A DNA stretch of 5,413 nucleotides from Actinomycetes bacterium (GTDB lineage Bacteria > Actinomycetota > Actinomycetes > Streptosporangiales > Streptosporangiaceae). The position numbers were made by a program, and so were the translations under genes. Position 1 is the stretch's first letter. Each line of letters opens with the position of its first letter. Positions 1 to 5,413 of this stretch are shown here, piece after piece. The DNA is taken from assembly GCA_023425615.1 (NCBI GenBank), contig JAFACJ010000877.1:1-5413 (forward strand), in the 5' to 3' direction. The notes beneath the pieces are model-generated. The model did no database searches, was not told the origin of the DNA, and was given only the letters and a program-made list of their open reading frames with translations.

Positions 1-686
1 AGGCCGCGTTCGCCGGTGGTCAGAGTGAGCAGCGACTCCAGCAGCCTCCCCTGCTGCCGGCAGACCTCCAGGGTCCTGGCGCACGACGCGCGGAACACGT
101 CGGCGTCGGCGCCGCGGTCCAGCAGCACCTCCTCCAGGAGGGCGTGCTGGAGGGTGAGGGGTGTGCGCAGCTCATGCGCGGCGTTGGCGACGAACCGCTT
201 GTGCGTGTCCAGCGCCGCCTCCAGCCGGGTCAGCAGCCCGTCGATCGTGTCGGACAGGTCCTTCAGCTCGTCGCCTGGCCCGTCGGCGGCGAGCCGCTCG
301 TGCAGGTTGCGCGCCGAGATCCGCTGGACGGTCGTGGTCATGACGCGCAGCGGGCGCAGGACGCGTCCGGCGATCATCCAGCTCAGCGCGAGGGAGAGCA
401 CCGCCATGATGGCCAGCGCTATCCCCGACTGGGTCAGCAGCTGGTGCAGTTCCTCCTGGCGGCGCGCGTCGTCCGCGGCGCGCTGGGCGGCGACCGTCTC
501 CAGCAGCGGAAGGGGCGGAAGCCCGCCCTCCCCCGAGTCGTTGAGGAGCACCTTGAAGGTCGCGCGGGAGGAGTGGGCCACCAGCAGGTAGAGGATGGTG
601 AGCAGCACCGCGCCCGAGAAGGTGAACAGCACCACGTAGAGCAGGGTGAGCCGGGTGCGGACACGGCGTGGCGGGGAGACGCGCAT
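1..686 (-). CDS. Sensor histidine kinase, N-terminal part (cut by left edge)
   Basis: This is a membrane-bound sensor kinase of a two-component system, which autophosphorylates on His and passes phosphate to the regulator encoded just upstream. Only the first 228 residues are in the window; the rest of the dimerisation domain and the ATP-binding domain lie beyond the left edge. The ATG is at 686-684, 11 nt after the regulator's stop codon, with a weak GAGG ribosome site overlapping that stop. Seen in order: basic N-terminus, membrane segment about residues 13-37, an extracytoplasmic loop of about 50 residues (38-87) rich in acidic residues, Gln and Ala, a second membrane segment 88-106, a HAMP linker about 107-159, then the H-box AHELRTPLTLQ with the phospho-accepting His at residue 171. 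The H-box context resembles actinobacterial kinases paired with OmpR-type regulators. The short loop gives no clear ligand. Family certain, signal unknown. Confidence 0.93.
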   Translation of the reverse strand, partial: MRVSPPRRVRTRLTLLYVVLFTFSGAVLLTILYLLVAHSSRATFKVLLNDSGEGGLPPLPLLETVAAQRAADDARRQEELHQLLTQSGIALAIMAVLSLALSWMIAGRVLRPLRVMTTTVQRISARNLHERLAADGPGDELKDLSDTIDGLLTRLEAALDTHKRFVANAAHELRTPLTLQHALLEEVLLDRGADADVFRASCARTLEVCRQQGRLLESLLTLTTGERG

Positions 687-697
687 GGACGGATGCC

Positions 698-1351
698 TCA
701 GATCTGGTAGCCGCCGCGGGGGACGGTGGAGATGAGCGCCGGTTCGCCGAGTTTCTGCCGCAGTCGGCTGACGGTCGCCTTGACGGTCGTGGTGAAGGGG
801 TCGGTCGCCTCGTCCCAGACGCGTTCGAGGAGTTCCTCCGCCGACACCACCCGGCCCTGCGCCGCCAGCAGGTATTCGAGGAGCGAGAACTCCTTGGGGC
901 TGAGGGCGAGCCGCACCCCGCCGCGGAACGCCACACGCCTGGCGGGGTCGAGCGTCAGGTCGCCGTGCGTGAGGACCGGTGGGACGGCGACCGGCGGGCG
1001 GCGGCCGACCGCGCGGAGCCTGGCGATCAGCTCCGCGTAGGCGAAGGGCTTGGGCAGGTAGTCGGCCGCGCCGAGGTTCAGGCCCTCGACGCGGTCGCCG
1101 ATCGTCGCCGAGGCGGTGAGCATCAGCACCCGCGTCCCCGGCGCGCGCGCGACGAGCGCGCGGCAGACGTCGTCGCCGTGGACGACCGGCAGGTCGCGGT
1201 CGAGGACCACCACGTCGTAGTCGACGGTGAACGCGCGCTCCAGCGCCTCGCCTCCGTCGTGCGCCACGTCCACGGCCATGCCCTCGCGCCGCAGCACACG
1301 GGCCACGGACGCGGCGAGCTCCACCTGGTCCTCGGCCACCAGGACCCGCAT
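698..1351 (-). CDS. OmpR/PhoB-family response regulator
   Basis: This is a 217-residue DNA-binding response regulator, the expected partner of the downstream kinase. The receiver domain (about residues 1-115) has the full phosphorylation site: acidic pair E7/D8, phospho-acceptor Asp51 in VVVLDRDLP, Thr79 in LMLTAS and Lys101 in LPKPF. The C-terminal winged helix (about 127-217) has the OmpR-type pattern SPKEFSLLEYLL, the recognition helix TTTVKATVSRLRQKLG and the terminal wing STVPRGGYQI. I chose the ATG at 1351 because AAGG lies 10 nt upstream of it; a GTG two codons earlier (1357) is in frame but leaves only 2 nt after AAGG. The gene is the first of a two-gene minus-strand unit and diverges from the transporter operon, so it is the natural candidate for binding the 11-bp repeats between them. 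Regulation of the neighbouring operon is inferred. Confidence 0.95.
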   Translation of the reverse strand: MRVLVAEDQVELAASVARVLRREGMAVDVAHDGGEALERAFTVDYDVVVLDRDLPVVHGDDVCRALVARAPGTRVLMLTASATIGDRVEGLNLGAADYLPKPFAYAELIARLRAVGRRPPVAVPPVLTHGDLTLDPARRVAFRGGVRLALSPKEFSLLEYLLAAQGRVVSAEELLERVWDEATDPFTTTVKATVSRLRQKLGEPALISTVPRGGYQI

Positions 1352-1379
1352 CGTCACACCGCCTTCGCTGGAAGTCCCG

Positions 1380-1463
1380 GGTCAAGGGTGCACGGGACGC
1401 GGTCTCAGCACGGTCACAGCCACGGTATGCGAGCGCGGCGCGGTCACAGCCGGGTCATGGGCG
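1380..1463 (+). promoter_or_regulatory. Array of GGTC-headed direct repeats, likely regulator-binding sites
   Basis: The divergent intergenic region carries repeated boxes starting with GGTC: GGTCAAGGG (1380), GGTCTCAGC (1401), GGTCACAGC (1412), a degenerate GGTATGCGA (1424), GGTCACAGC (1442) and GGTCATGGG (1453). The pairs 1401/1412 and 1442/1453 are each exactly 11 bp apart, and the identical 11-mer CGGTCACAGCC occurs at 1411 and 1441, 30 bp (about three helical turns) apart. OmpR/PhoB-family regulators typically bind as head-to-tail dimers on direct repeats spaced by about 11 bp, so this fits an operator for the adjacent regulator. The boxes lie upstream of the lipoprotein gene and close to the regulator's own start, so control of both units is possible. 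An inverted GTGACC at 1477-1482 may be a further half-site or chance. Confidence 0.6.
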
Positions 1464-1492
1464 CGCGGACCTCGCCGTGACCGGCCGCCGCG

Positions 1493-1498
1493 TAGAAA
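1493..1498 (+). promoter_or_regulatory. Possible -10 element of the transporter operon
   Basis: TAGAAA is the most A/T-rich hexamer in the GC-rich region between the repeat array and the lipoprotein gene. It would place a transcription start near 1505, giving a leader of about 30 nt that includes the ribosome-binding site. No TTGAC-like -35 element is visible at the right distance, as would be expected of a promoter needing an activator bound to the boxes that end about 30 bp upstream. The match to the TANNNT consensus is imperfect. Confidence 0.25.
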
Positions 1499-1521
1499 AC
1501 CTCATCGAAACGCCAACGACC

Positions 1522-1527
1522 GAGGAG
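1522..1527 (+). promoter_or_regulatory. Ribosome-binding site of the lipoprotein gene
   Basis: GAGGAG lies 8 nt before the ATG at 1536. It is the clearest Shine-Dalgarno site in the operon and decides the lipoprotein start, because the longer open frame that begins at 1227 has no such site and would lack a signal peptide at its N-terminus. Confidence 0.85.
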
Positions 1528-1535
1528 ATCACACG

Positions 1536-2039
1536 ATGCGGACACCGAAGACGGCCGGCCTGCTGCCGGTGCTGGCCCTGGCCCTGCTGGCCCTCACCGG
1601 CTGCGGCGGAGGGGGCGATGACCGCGCCGCCTCTCCGGGCGGCGGCTCCACGCCGTCCGAGAGCACTGCCGTCAAGTACTCCCAGTGCATGCGCGAGAAC
1701 GGGGTGCCCGCCTTCCCCGACCCCGAGGGCGGCAGGCTCGTGATCAAGGGCGGGCCGGGCCAGGGGCTCGACCCGGAGAGCGAGGCGTTCAAGAACGCCC
1801 AGGAGAAGTGCAAGCGGTGGGCGCCGTCCGGTGAGGCCGACGGCGGCGGTGACCCGCGGGCGCAGGAGCAGATGCTCAAGTACGTCTCCTGCATGCGCGA
1901 GAACGGCGTCCCGAAGTTCCCCGACCCCGAGGGCGGGCGGCTGCGGCTCAGCCCCCAGATGGGCGTCGACCCGGACTCCCCGGAGTTCAAGCAGGCCGAG
2001 AAGGCGTGCAAGGACGTCCTGCCGGGCGGTGGCATGTGA
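1536..2039 (+). CDS. Small lipoprotein with two CMRENGVP..FPDPEGG repeats
   Basis: This is a 167-residue putative lipoprotein of unknown function, first gene of the transporter operon. Residues 1-23 form a lipoprotein signal peptide: Arg2/Lys5, a hydrophobic core from about 7 to 20, then lipobox LTGC with Cys23 as the lipidated residue, followed by a Gly/Ser/Pro-rich linker to about residue 45. The mature part is two copies of one module: residues 46-97 and 114-163, each with a CMRENGVPxFPDPEGGRL core, a DPxSxxF motif and a second Cys. The Cys pairs C51/C92 and C119/C158 sit 40 and 38 residues apart and could form one disulfide per module. The stop overlaps the adaptor start by 4 nt, implying coupled expression. 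From memory, similar CMRENGVP..FPDP proteins occur beside actinobacterial adaptor-ABC operons, but I know no demonstrated function. A substrate-capturing or regulatory subunit of the transporter is an inference. Confidence 0.9.
   Translation: MRTPKTAGLLPVLALALLALTGCGGGGDDRAASPGGGSTPSESTAVKYSQCMRENGVPAFPDPEGGRLVIKGGPGQGLDPESEAFKNAQEKCKRWAPSGEADGGGDPRAQEQMLKYVSCMRENGVPKFPDPEGGRLRLSPQMGVDPDSPEFKQAEKACKDVLPGGGM
1671..2024 (+). repeat. Intragenic tandem duplication in the lipoprotein gene
   Basis: Two homologous coding modules lie at 1671-1826 and 1875-2024, offset by 204 nt (68 codons). A 17-bp identical segment starts at 1686 and 1890 (encoding the CMRENG core), and a 20-bp identical segment starts at 1713 and 1917 (encoding FPDPEGG). 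Elsewhere the copies have diverged, and the linker between them is Gly/Asp-rich. The conservation concentrated on the Cys-Met-Arg and FPDP cores suggests these form the functional site. Confidence 0.88.
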
Positions 2040-3160
2040 GACGGCTTCGCAGGTCACGGCTCCGGCTCGTGGGCGGCGGCCTCGTGATCGTCGCGGCGGT
2101 CGCCGTCGCGGCCGTCGGATTCCGCTTCGGCGACGACGGCCCGCCGCCCGCCTCAGCCGCCGCGGACACGGCGACGGCCGAGGTCCGCAGGGGCCCGCTG
2201 TCGGCGCAGATCAACGCCGTCGGGACGCTGACCTACACGGCACGTCCCGACGGGACACCGCACACCGCGGTCAACAAGGCCACCGGCTCCTACACGCGGC
2301 TGCCGGACGCGGGCGACGTGGTCAAATGCGGCAGGAGCCTCTACACGGTCGACGACGACCCGGTGGTCCTGCTGTGCGCGGGCCGCCCCTTCTACCGGTC
2401 GCTCTCCCGCGGCGACTACGGCTGGGACGTCCGTCAGCTCAACAACGAGCTCCTGGAACTCGGCTACGCGGAGGACGGCGAGATCGACGAGGACTCCAAC
2501 TACTTCGGCCATGCCACCGAGAACGCGTTGGAGGAACTCCAGGACGAGACCGGCGCCGAGGTGACGGGCGTGCTGGAGCCGGGCGGCGTGGTGGCGCTGC
2601 CCGGACCGCTGCGGATCAGCCGGGTCCTGGTCAAGGCGGGGACCGCGGCGCTGCCCGACACCCCGGTCCTGGAGGCCACCGGCACCGGCCGCCAGGTGAC
2701 CGTCGCGCTGAGCGCCTCCCAGCAGACCGGCGTCAAGGTCGGGGACCGGGCCCGGATCACCCTGCCCGGCAACAGGACGACGAAGGGGAGGGTCACCCGG
2801 ATCGGCACGGTCGCCCAGCAGGACGCCCAGGAGCAGGGCCAGGAGGCGTCGTCCGGTGACGCGTCGCGCGCCGAGCTGCCCGTCCACCTCACCCTCGATG
2901 ACCCCAAGGCCGCCGGAAGCCTCGATGAGGCGCCCGTCCAGGTGGAGATCACCGTGGCGGGTGTGAAGGACGCGCTGACCGTCCCGGTGACCGCGATCAT
3001 CGGGACCTCCGGCGACGAGTACGCGGTCGAGCGGGTCACCCCGGCGGGGCGGAAGGAGATCGTCCCGGTGGAGCTGGGGCTCTTCGACAACGCCGGCGGT
3101 GTCGTCCAGGTCGAAGGCGCGCTCCAGGCCGGGGACCGAGTGGTGGTGCCGGCGTCATGA
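2036..3160 (+). CDS. Membrane-anchored HlyD/MacA-like adaptor with peptidoglycan-binding-like domain
   Basis: This 374-residue periplasmic-adaptor-type protein belongs to the ABC transporter encoded next to it. A very basic N-terminus (RRLRRSRLRL) precedes a single membrane anchor at about 11-29, leaving the rest outside the membrane. Residues about 48-110 look like the first half of the biotinyl-lipoyl fold. Residues about 118-182, beginning YRSLSRGDYGWDVRQLNNELLELGY, match the peptidoglycan-binding type 1 pattern and replace the long coiled-coil hairpin of Gram-negative MacA. Residues about 190-270 resume the lipoyl/beta-barrel part (ALSASQQTGVKVGDRARITLPG), and 300-374 form the membrane-proximal domain (LTVPVTAII, AGDRVVVPAS). 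Cys98 and Cys114 are its only cysteines. I chose GTG at 2036, which overlaps the lipoprotein stop as GTGA; an in-frame GTG at 2006 would add ten residues inside the upstream gene. The end overlaps the ATPase start by 4 nt. It probably couples the pump to the cell wall (inference). Confidence 0.88.
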   Translation: MRRLRRSRLRLVGGGLVIVAAVAVAAVGFRFGDDGPPPASAAADTATAEVRRGPLSAQINAVGTLTYTARPDGTPHTAVNKATGSYTRLPDAGDVVKCGRSLYTVDDDPVVLLCAGRPFYRSLSRGDYGWDVRQLNNELLELGYAEDGEIDEDSNYFGHATENALEELQDETGAEVTGVLEPGGVVALPGPLRISRVLVKAGTAALPDTPVLEATGTGRQVTVALSASQQTGVKVGDRARITLPGNRTTKGRVTRIGTVAQQDAQEQGQEASSGDASRAELPVHLTLDDPKAAGSLDEAPVQVEITVAGVKDALTVPVTAIIGTSGDEYAVERVTPAGRKEIVPVELGLFDNAGGVVQVEGALQAGDRVVVPAS

Positions 3161-3912
3161 GCGCCCTCACCTGGCCGGGCACCGGCGTCCCCGACGCCCG
3201 CGGCGACGGGGAGGCGCCCCCGGTCCTGGAGCTGAGGGCCGTCACCAAGCTGTACGGATCCCAGCCTCCGGTGCCCGCGCTGCGCGGGGTGGACCTGACC
3301 GTGCGGCAGGGCGAGCTGGTGGCGATCGTGGGCCCGTCCGGTTCGGGCAAGACGACGCTCCTGCACGTCATGGGGACCCTGGACCGGCCCAGCGACGGGA
3401 TCGTCAGGGTCGGCGGCGTCGACATCGACGGCCTCGACGACCGGCGGCTGGCGGCGCTGCGGGCACGGAGCATCGGCTTCGTCTTCCAGCAGTTCTTCCT
3501 CGCCGCGCACTCGACCGCGCTGGAGAACGTCGCCGACGGGCTGCTGTACGCGGGAGCCGAGGTGAAGGAGCGGCGGGAACGGGCGCGCAGGGCGCTGGAA
3601 CGGGTCGGCCTCGCCCACCGCGCGGAGTTCAAGCCGAGCAGGATGTCCGGCGGAGAACGGCAGCGGGTGGCGATCGCCCGCGCCCTCGTCGGCAGGCCGG
3701 CGATCGTGCTGGCGGACGAGCCGACCGGCAACCTCGACAGCGCGACCGGCGCGTCCATCATCGAACTGCTCCACGAGCTCAACGCCGAAGGGGCGACCAT
3801 CATCGTCATCACCCACGACAACGACCTGGCCGCACGGCTGCCCCGCCAGGTGCACGTGCTCGACGGGCGGATCGTCTTCGACAGCGCCGAACGCGGAGAG
3901 GGGCCGTCATGA
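3157..3912 (+). CDS. ABC transporter ATP-binding protein, MacB/LolD family
   Basis: This 251-residue cytoplasmic ATPase powers the permease encoded next. All catalytic motifs are present: A-loop Tyr33 in TKLYG, Walker A GPSGSGKTT at 59-67, Q-loop Gln111 in FVFQQFFL, signature MSGGERQ at 163-169, Walker B IVLADE with catalytic Glu188, D-loop NLD at 192-194 and switch His220 in VITHD. The motif FVFQxFxL, the LADEPTGNLDS segment and its length are typical of the MacB/LolD/FtsE group, which serves mechanotransmission-type permeases rather than classic importers. The ATG at 3157 overlaps the adaptor stop as ATGA; about 22 residues precede the conserved fold, slightly longer than usual, and the ribosome site is weak, in line with translational coupling. 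The stop overlaps the permease start by 4 nt. The enzyme looks intact. Confidence 0.96.
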   Translation: MSALTWPGTGVPDARGDGEAPPVLELRAVTKLYGSQPPVPALRGVDLTVRQGELVAIVGPSGSGKTTLLHVMGTLDRPSDGIVRVGGVDIDGLDDRRLAALRARSIGFVFQQFFLAAHSTALENVADGLLYAGAEVKERRERARRALERVGLAHRAEFKPSRMSGGERQRVAIARALVGRPAIVLADEPTGNLDSATGASIIELLHELNAEGATIIVITHDNDLAARLPRQVHVLDGRIVFDSAERGEGPS

Positions 3913-5144
3913 GCGGGACAGATCCGACGGCACCGGCGCGGCTGCGCCTCGGCGACCGGGCGCGGCTGGCGGGCGTCGGCATACGGTCGCGGAAACTGCG
4001 GGCGGCCCTGTCGGGCCTCGGCATCGCGATCGGCGTCGCGGCGATCGTGGCGGTGCTCGGGCTGTCGTCCTCGTCGCAGGCGGGACTGCTCGCCGAGATC
4101 GACAGGCTGGGGACGAACCTGCTGACCGCGTCCAGCGGGCAGACCATCACCGGCGGCGAGGCCAAGCTCCCGCCGGAGGCGCCGGCCCGTGTCGCACGGC
4201 TCGCCGACGTCGAGGCCGTCGCGCACACCGGCGCCGTCGCGAACGCCAAGGTGTTCCGCAGCCCGCTGATCCCGTCGGTGAACACCAACGCGCTCCAGGT
4301 GCGGGCCGCCAGCCTGAACCTGCCGCAGGTGCTGGCCGTCGGCGTCGCGCACGGCCGGTGGCTGAACGAGGCGACGGCCCGCGCGCCCGTCACCGTGCTC
4401 GGCGCGACCGCCGCCCGGCGGATGGGGATCACCGGTGTCCAGCCGGGGCAGCGGGTCTGGCTCGGCGGGCAGTGGTTCGCCGTCGCGGGGATCTTGGAAC
4501 CCGCGGTGCTGGCGAGCGAGATCGACACCAGCGCGCTGGTCGGCTACCCGGCAGCGCACGACCTGCTCGACCACACCCGCATCACGGGAGGACGGGCGGT
4601 GGAGGGGCCGCCGAGCACGCTGTACGTGCGGGCGCGCGGCGGCAGGGTCGCCGAGGCCCAGGCGGTGCTGGCGCGGACCGCCAACCCCGAGGCGTCGAAC
4701 GAGGTCGACGTCAGCCAGCCGTCGGACGCGCTGACCGCCCGCGCCGCCGCCGAGGGCGCCTTCAACAGCCTGTTCCTCGGCCTCGGCGCGGTCGCGCTGG
4801 TCGTGGGTGCGGTCGGCGTCGCCAACATCATGATCATCTCGGTGCTGGAGCGGCGTTCGGAGATCGGCCTGCGGCGCGCCCTCGGCGCGACCCGCGGCCA
4901 GATCCGCGCCCAGTTCCTCTCCGAGGCGATCGTGCTGTCCCTGCTCGGCGGCACCGCCGGTGTCGCGGCGGGCGTGCTGGCGACAGTCCTGTACGCCGAA
5001 GGCAAGGGCTGGGCGGTGGTGGTGCCGCCGGAAGCCTGGGCAGGGGGGCTGGCCTCGGCGCTGCTCATCGGCGCCGTCGCGGGACTGCTGCCCGCGCTCC
5101 GCGCCGCCCGGCTCTCCCCGACGGAGGCGCTGCGGAGCGTCTGA
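3909..5144 (+). CDS. ABC transporter permease, MacB/FtsX family
   Basis: This 411-residue permease would form a homodimer with two ATPase subunits. It has the MacB topology: membrane segment 1 at about 33-53, a large extracytoplasmic domain about 54-285, and three more membrane segments at about 287-312, 338-362 and 377-400. The coupling segment ERRSEIGLRRALGATRGQIRAQF (about 314-336) and the final PALRAARLSPTEAL are hallmarks of the FtsX/MacB family. In E. coli MacB the ATPase is fused to the permease; here it is a separate gene, as is common in Gram-positive bacteria. The ATG at 3909 overlaps the ATPase stop, with GGAGAGGGG ending 5 nt upstream as ribosome site. It has no cysteines. It is the last gene of the operon; the substrate (peptide, drug or lipid) cannot be told from the sequence. 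Confidence 0.95.
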   Translation: MSGTDPTAPARLRLGDRARLAGVGIRSRKLRAALSGLGIAIGVAAIVAVLGLSSSSQAGLLAEIDRLGTNLLTASSGQTITGGEAKLPPEAPARVARLADVEAVAHTGAVANAKVFRSPLIPSVNTNALQVRAASLNLPQVLAVGVAHGRWLNEATARAPVTVLGATAARRMGITGVQPGQRVWLGGQWFAVAGILEPAVLASEIDTSALVGYPAAHDLLDHTRITGGRAVEGPPSTLYVRARGGRVAEAQAVLARTANPEASNEVDVSQPSDALTARAAAEGAFNSLFLGLGAVALVVGAVGVANIMIISVLERRSEIGLRRALGATRGQIRAQFLSEAIVLSLLGGTAGVAAGVLATVLYAEGKGWAVVVPPEAWAGGLASALLIGAVAGLLPALRAARLSPTEALRSV

Positions 5145-5204
5145 CCCTCCCCCGGTCCGCTGTCTCCGGTTCGCCGTCTCCAGGCGGCGGACCGGCAGCG
5201 GTCA
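5142..5204. terminator. Probable bidirectional terminator between convergent genes
   Basis: A perfect 9-bp inverted repeat, CCGGTCCGC at 5152-5160 and GCGGACCGG at 5187-5195, encloses a 26-nt loop that has a small inner hairpin (CGCC 5172-5175 with GGCG 5183-5186). An outer 5-bp pair, TGACC 5142-5146 with GGTCA 5200-5204, includes the stop codons of both converging genes. There is no T-tract on either side, as is common for hairpin terminators in high-GC actinobacteria. An alternative pairing, CCGCTG 5157-5162 with CAGCGG 5196-5201, is also possible. Its place between converging stop codons 57 nt apart supports the call; termination itself is inferred. Confidence 0.6.
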
Positions 5205-5413
5205 GGGGCCGGGGAGGCGGCGGCCGTCGGTCGAGAGAGGGCCCTTGCCGAAGAAGGGCAGATAGTGGCGCAGGAAGATGTCGGCGATGAAGGCGCGGCG
5301 GTCGGCCAGCTCGGTCTTCTCGAAGATGCCCTTGAGGACGTCCTGGACCGCCGAGGCGCTGGTGGAGAGGCCGGCGGCGATCCGGGCCGGCTGGTACCCG
5401 CGCAGGGTGAGCC
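5202..5413 (-). CDS. LuxR-type transcriptional regulator, C-terminal end (cut by right edge)
   Basis: The last 69 codons of a minus-strand gene enter from the right edge and end at a TGA (5204-5202). Their translation contains a LuxR/GerE-type helix-turn-helix: LRGYQPARIAAGLSTSASAV (the turn and recognition helices), then QDVLKGIFEKTELADRRAFIADIFLRHYLP, which matches the VQxHLKxIFxKTGVxSRRELV pattern seen at the end of many actinobacterial LuxR regulators. Hydrophobic positions and the IFEKT core are kept. The usual Thr in the recognition helix (TVxxHL) is replaced by Ala, and the His by Val. The N-terminal sensor or ATPase part is outside the window, so the subclass cannot be set. It converges on the transporter operon and is not part of it. 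Confidence 0.78.
   Translation of the reverse strand, partial: LTLRGYQPARIAAGLSTSASAVQDVLKGIFEKTELADRRAFIADIFLRHYLPFFGKGPLSTDGRRLPGP

Noticed and set aside
1380..1385. GGTCAA, which reads TTGACC on the minus strand, as the -35 box of the regulator promoter
   Set aside because: A -10 at 17 bp would fall on the ribosome site (GCGGTG), leaving no room for a leader before the ATG at 1351; better explained as one of the repeat boxes.
1401..1461. CRISPR array
   Set aside because: Units are only about 9-11 bp, spaced by one helical turn and degenerate; there are no 25-40 bp repeats or spacers, and no cas genes.
668..1480. Plus-strand open frame of 270 codons opposite the response regulator
   Set aside because: The composition is biased (His/Arg/Gly/Ala) without any domain, and the opposite strand encodes a complete OmpR-type regulator.
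1227..1535. N-terminal extension of the lipoprotein frame back to 1227
   Set aside because: It overlaps the divergent regulator gene and the repeat region, has no ribosome site, and would bury the signal peptide inside the protein. The ATG at 1536 has GAGGAG at the right distance.
2500..3855. Minus-strand open frame of 451 codons across the adaptor and ATPase genes
   Set aside because: No domain or ribosome site; it is antisense to well-conserved coding sequence and explained by codon bias.
3036..4574. Long minus-strand open frame of 512 codons across the ATPase and permease genes
   Set aside because: It is Arg/Pro/Ser-rich low-complexity translation with no recognisable domain, opposite two intact genes with full motifs; high GC third positions create such frames.
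1..5413. Insertion sequences, tRNA or rRNA genes, phage or attachment sites
   Set aside because: I saw no transposase motifs, terminal inverted repeats, tRNA-like cloverleaf or rRNA-like sequence, and the coding sequence is nearly continuous with even composition.

Overview
The window is high-GC DNA, with G or C in most third codon positions, GTG as well as ATG starts, and actinobacterial protein families. I infer a mycelial actinomycete, perhaps Streptomyces- or Actinomadura-like; the genus cannot be fixed from this sequence. Five complete genes and two edge-truncated genes fill almost all of it.

Layout: positions 1-1351 on the minus strand hold a two-component system. The OmpR/PhoB-type response regulator comes first (1351 to 698), followed after 11 nt by its sensor histidine kinase (686 to the left edge, N-terminal 228 residues only). 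Positions 1352-1535 are a divergent control region with an array of GGTC-headed direct repeats, two pairs of which are exactly 11 bp apart. Positions 1536-5144 on the plus strand hold a tightly packed four-gene operon: a small lipoprotein with an internal tandem duplication, a membrane-anchored HlyD/MacA-like adaptor carrying a peptidoglycan-binding-like domain, a MacB/LolD-type ABC ATPase, and a MacB/FtsX-type permease. Each junction within the operon is a 4-nt stop/start overlap (GTGA, ATGA, ATGA). Positions 5142-5204 contain a large inverted repeat that includes the stop codons of both converging genes, probably a bidirectional terminator. From 5204 to the right edge, on the minus strand, is the C-terminal 69 residues of a LuxR-type regulator.

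How it fits together (inference): the sensor kinase would detect an envelope signal and phosphorylate the regulator, which would bind the 11-bp repeats between the divergent units and control the transporter operon and possibly its own. The ATPase and permease would form a MacB-type mechanotransmission pump working with the adaptor, whose cell-wall-binding-like domain sits where Gram-negative MacA has its coiled-coil hairpin. The lipoprotein would be an extracytoplasmic partner or ligand-binding component. The substrate cannot be read from the sequence; antimicrobial peptides, antibiotics or lipids are possible.
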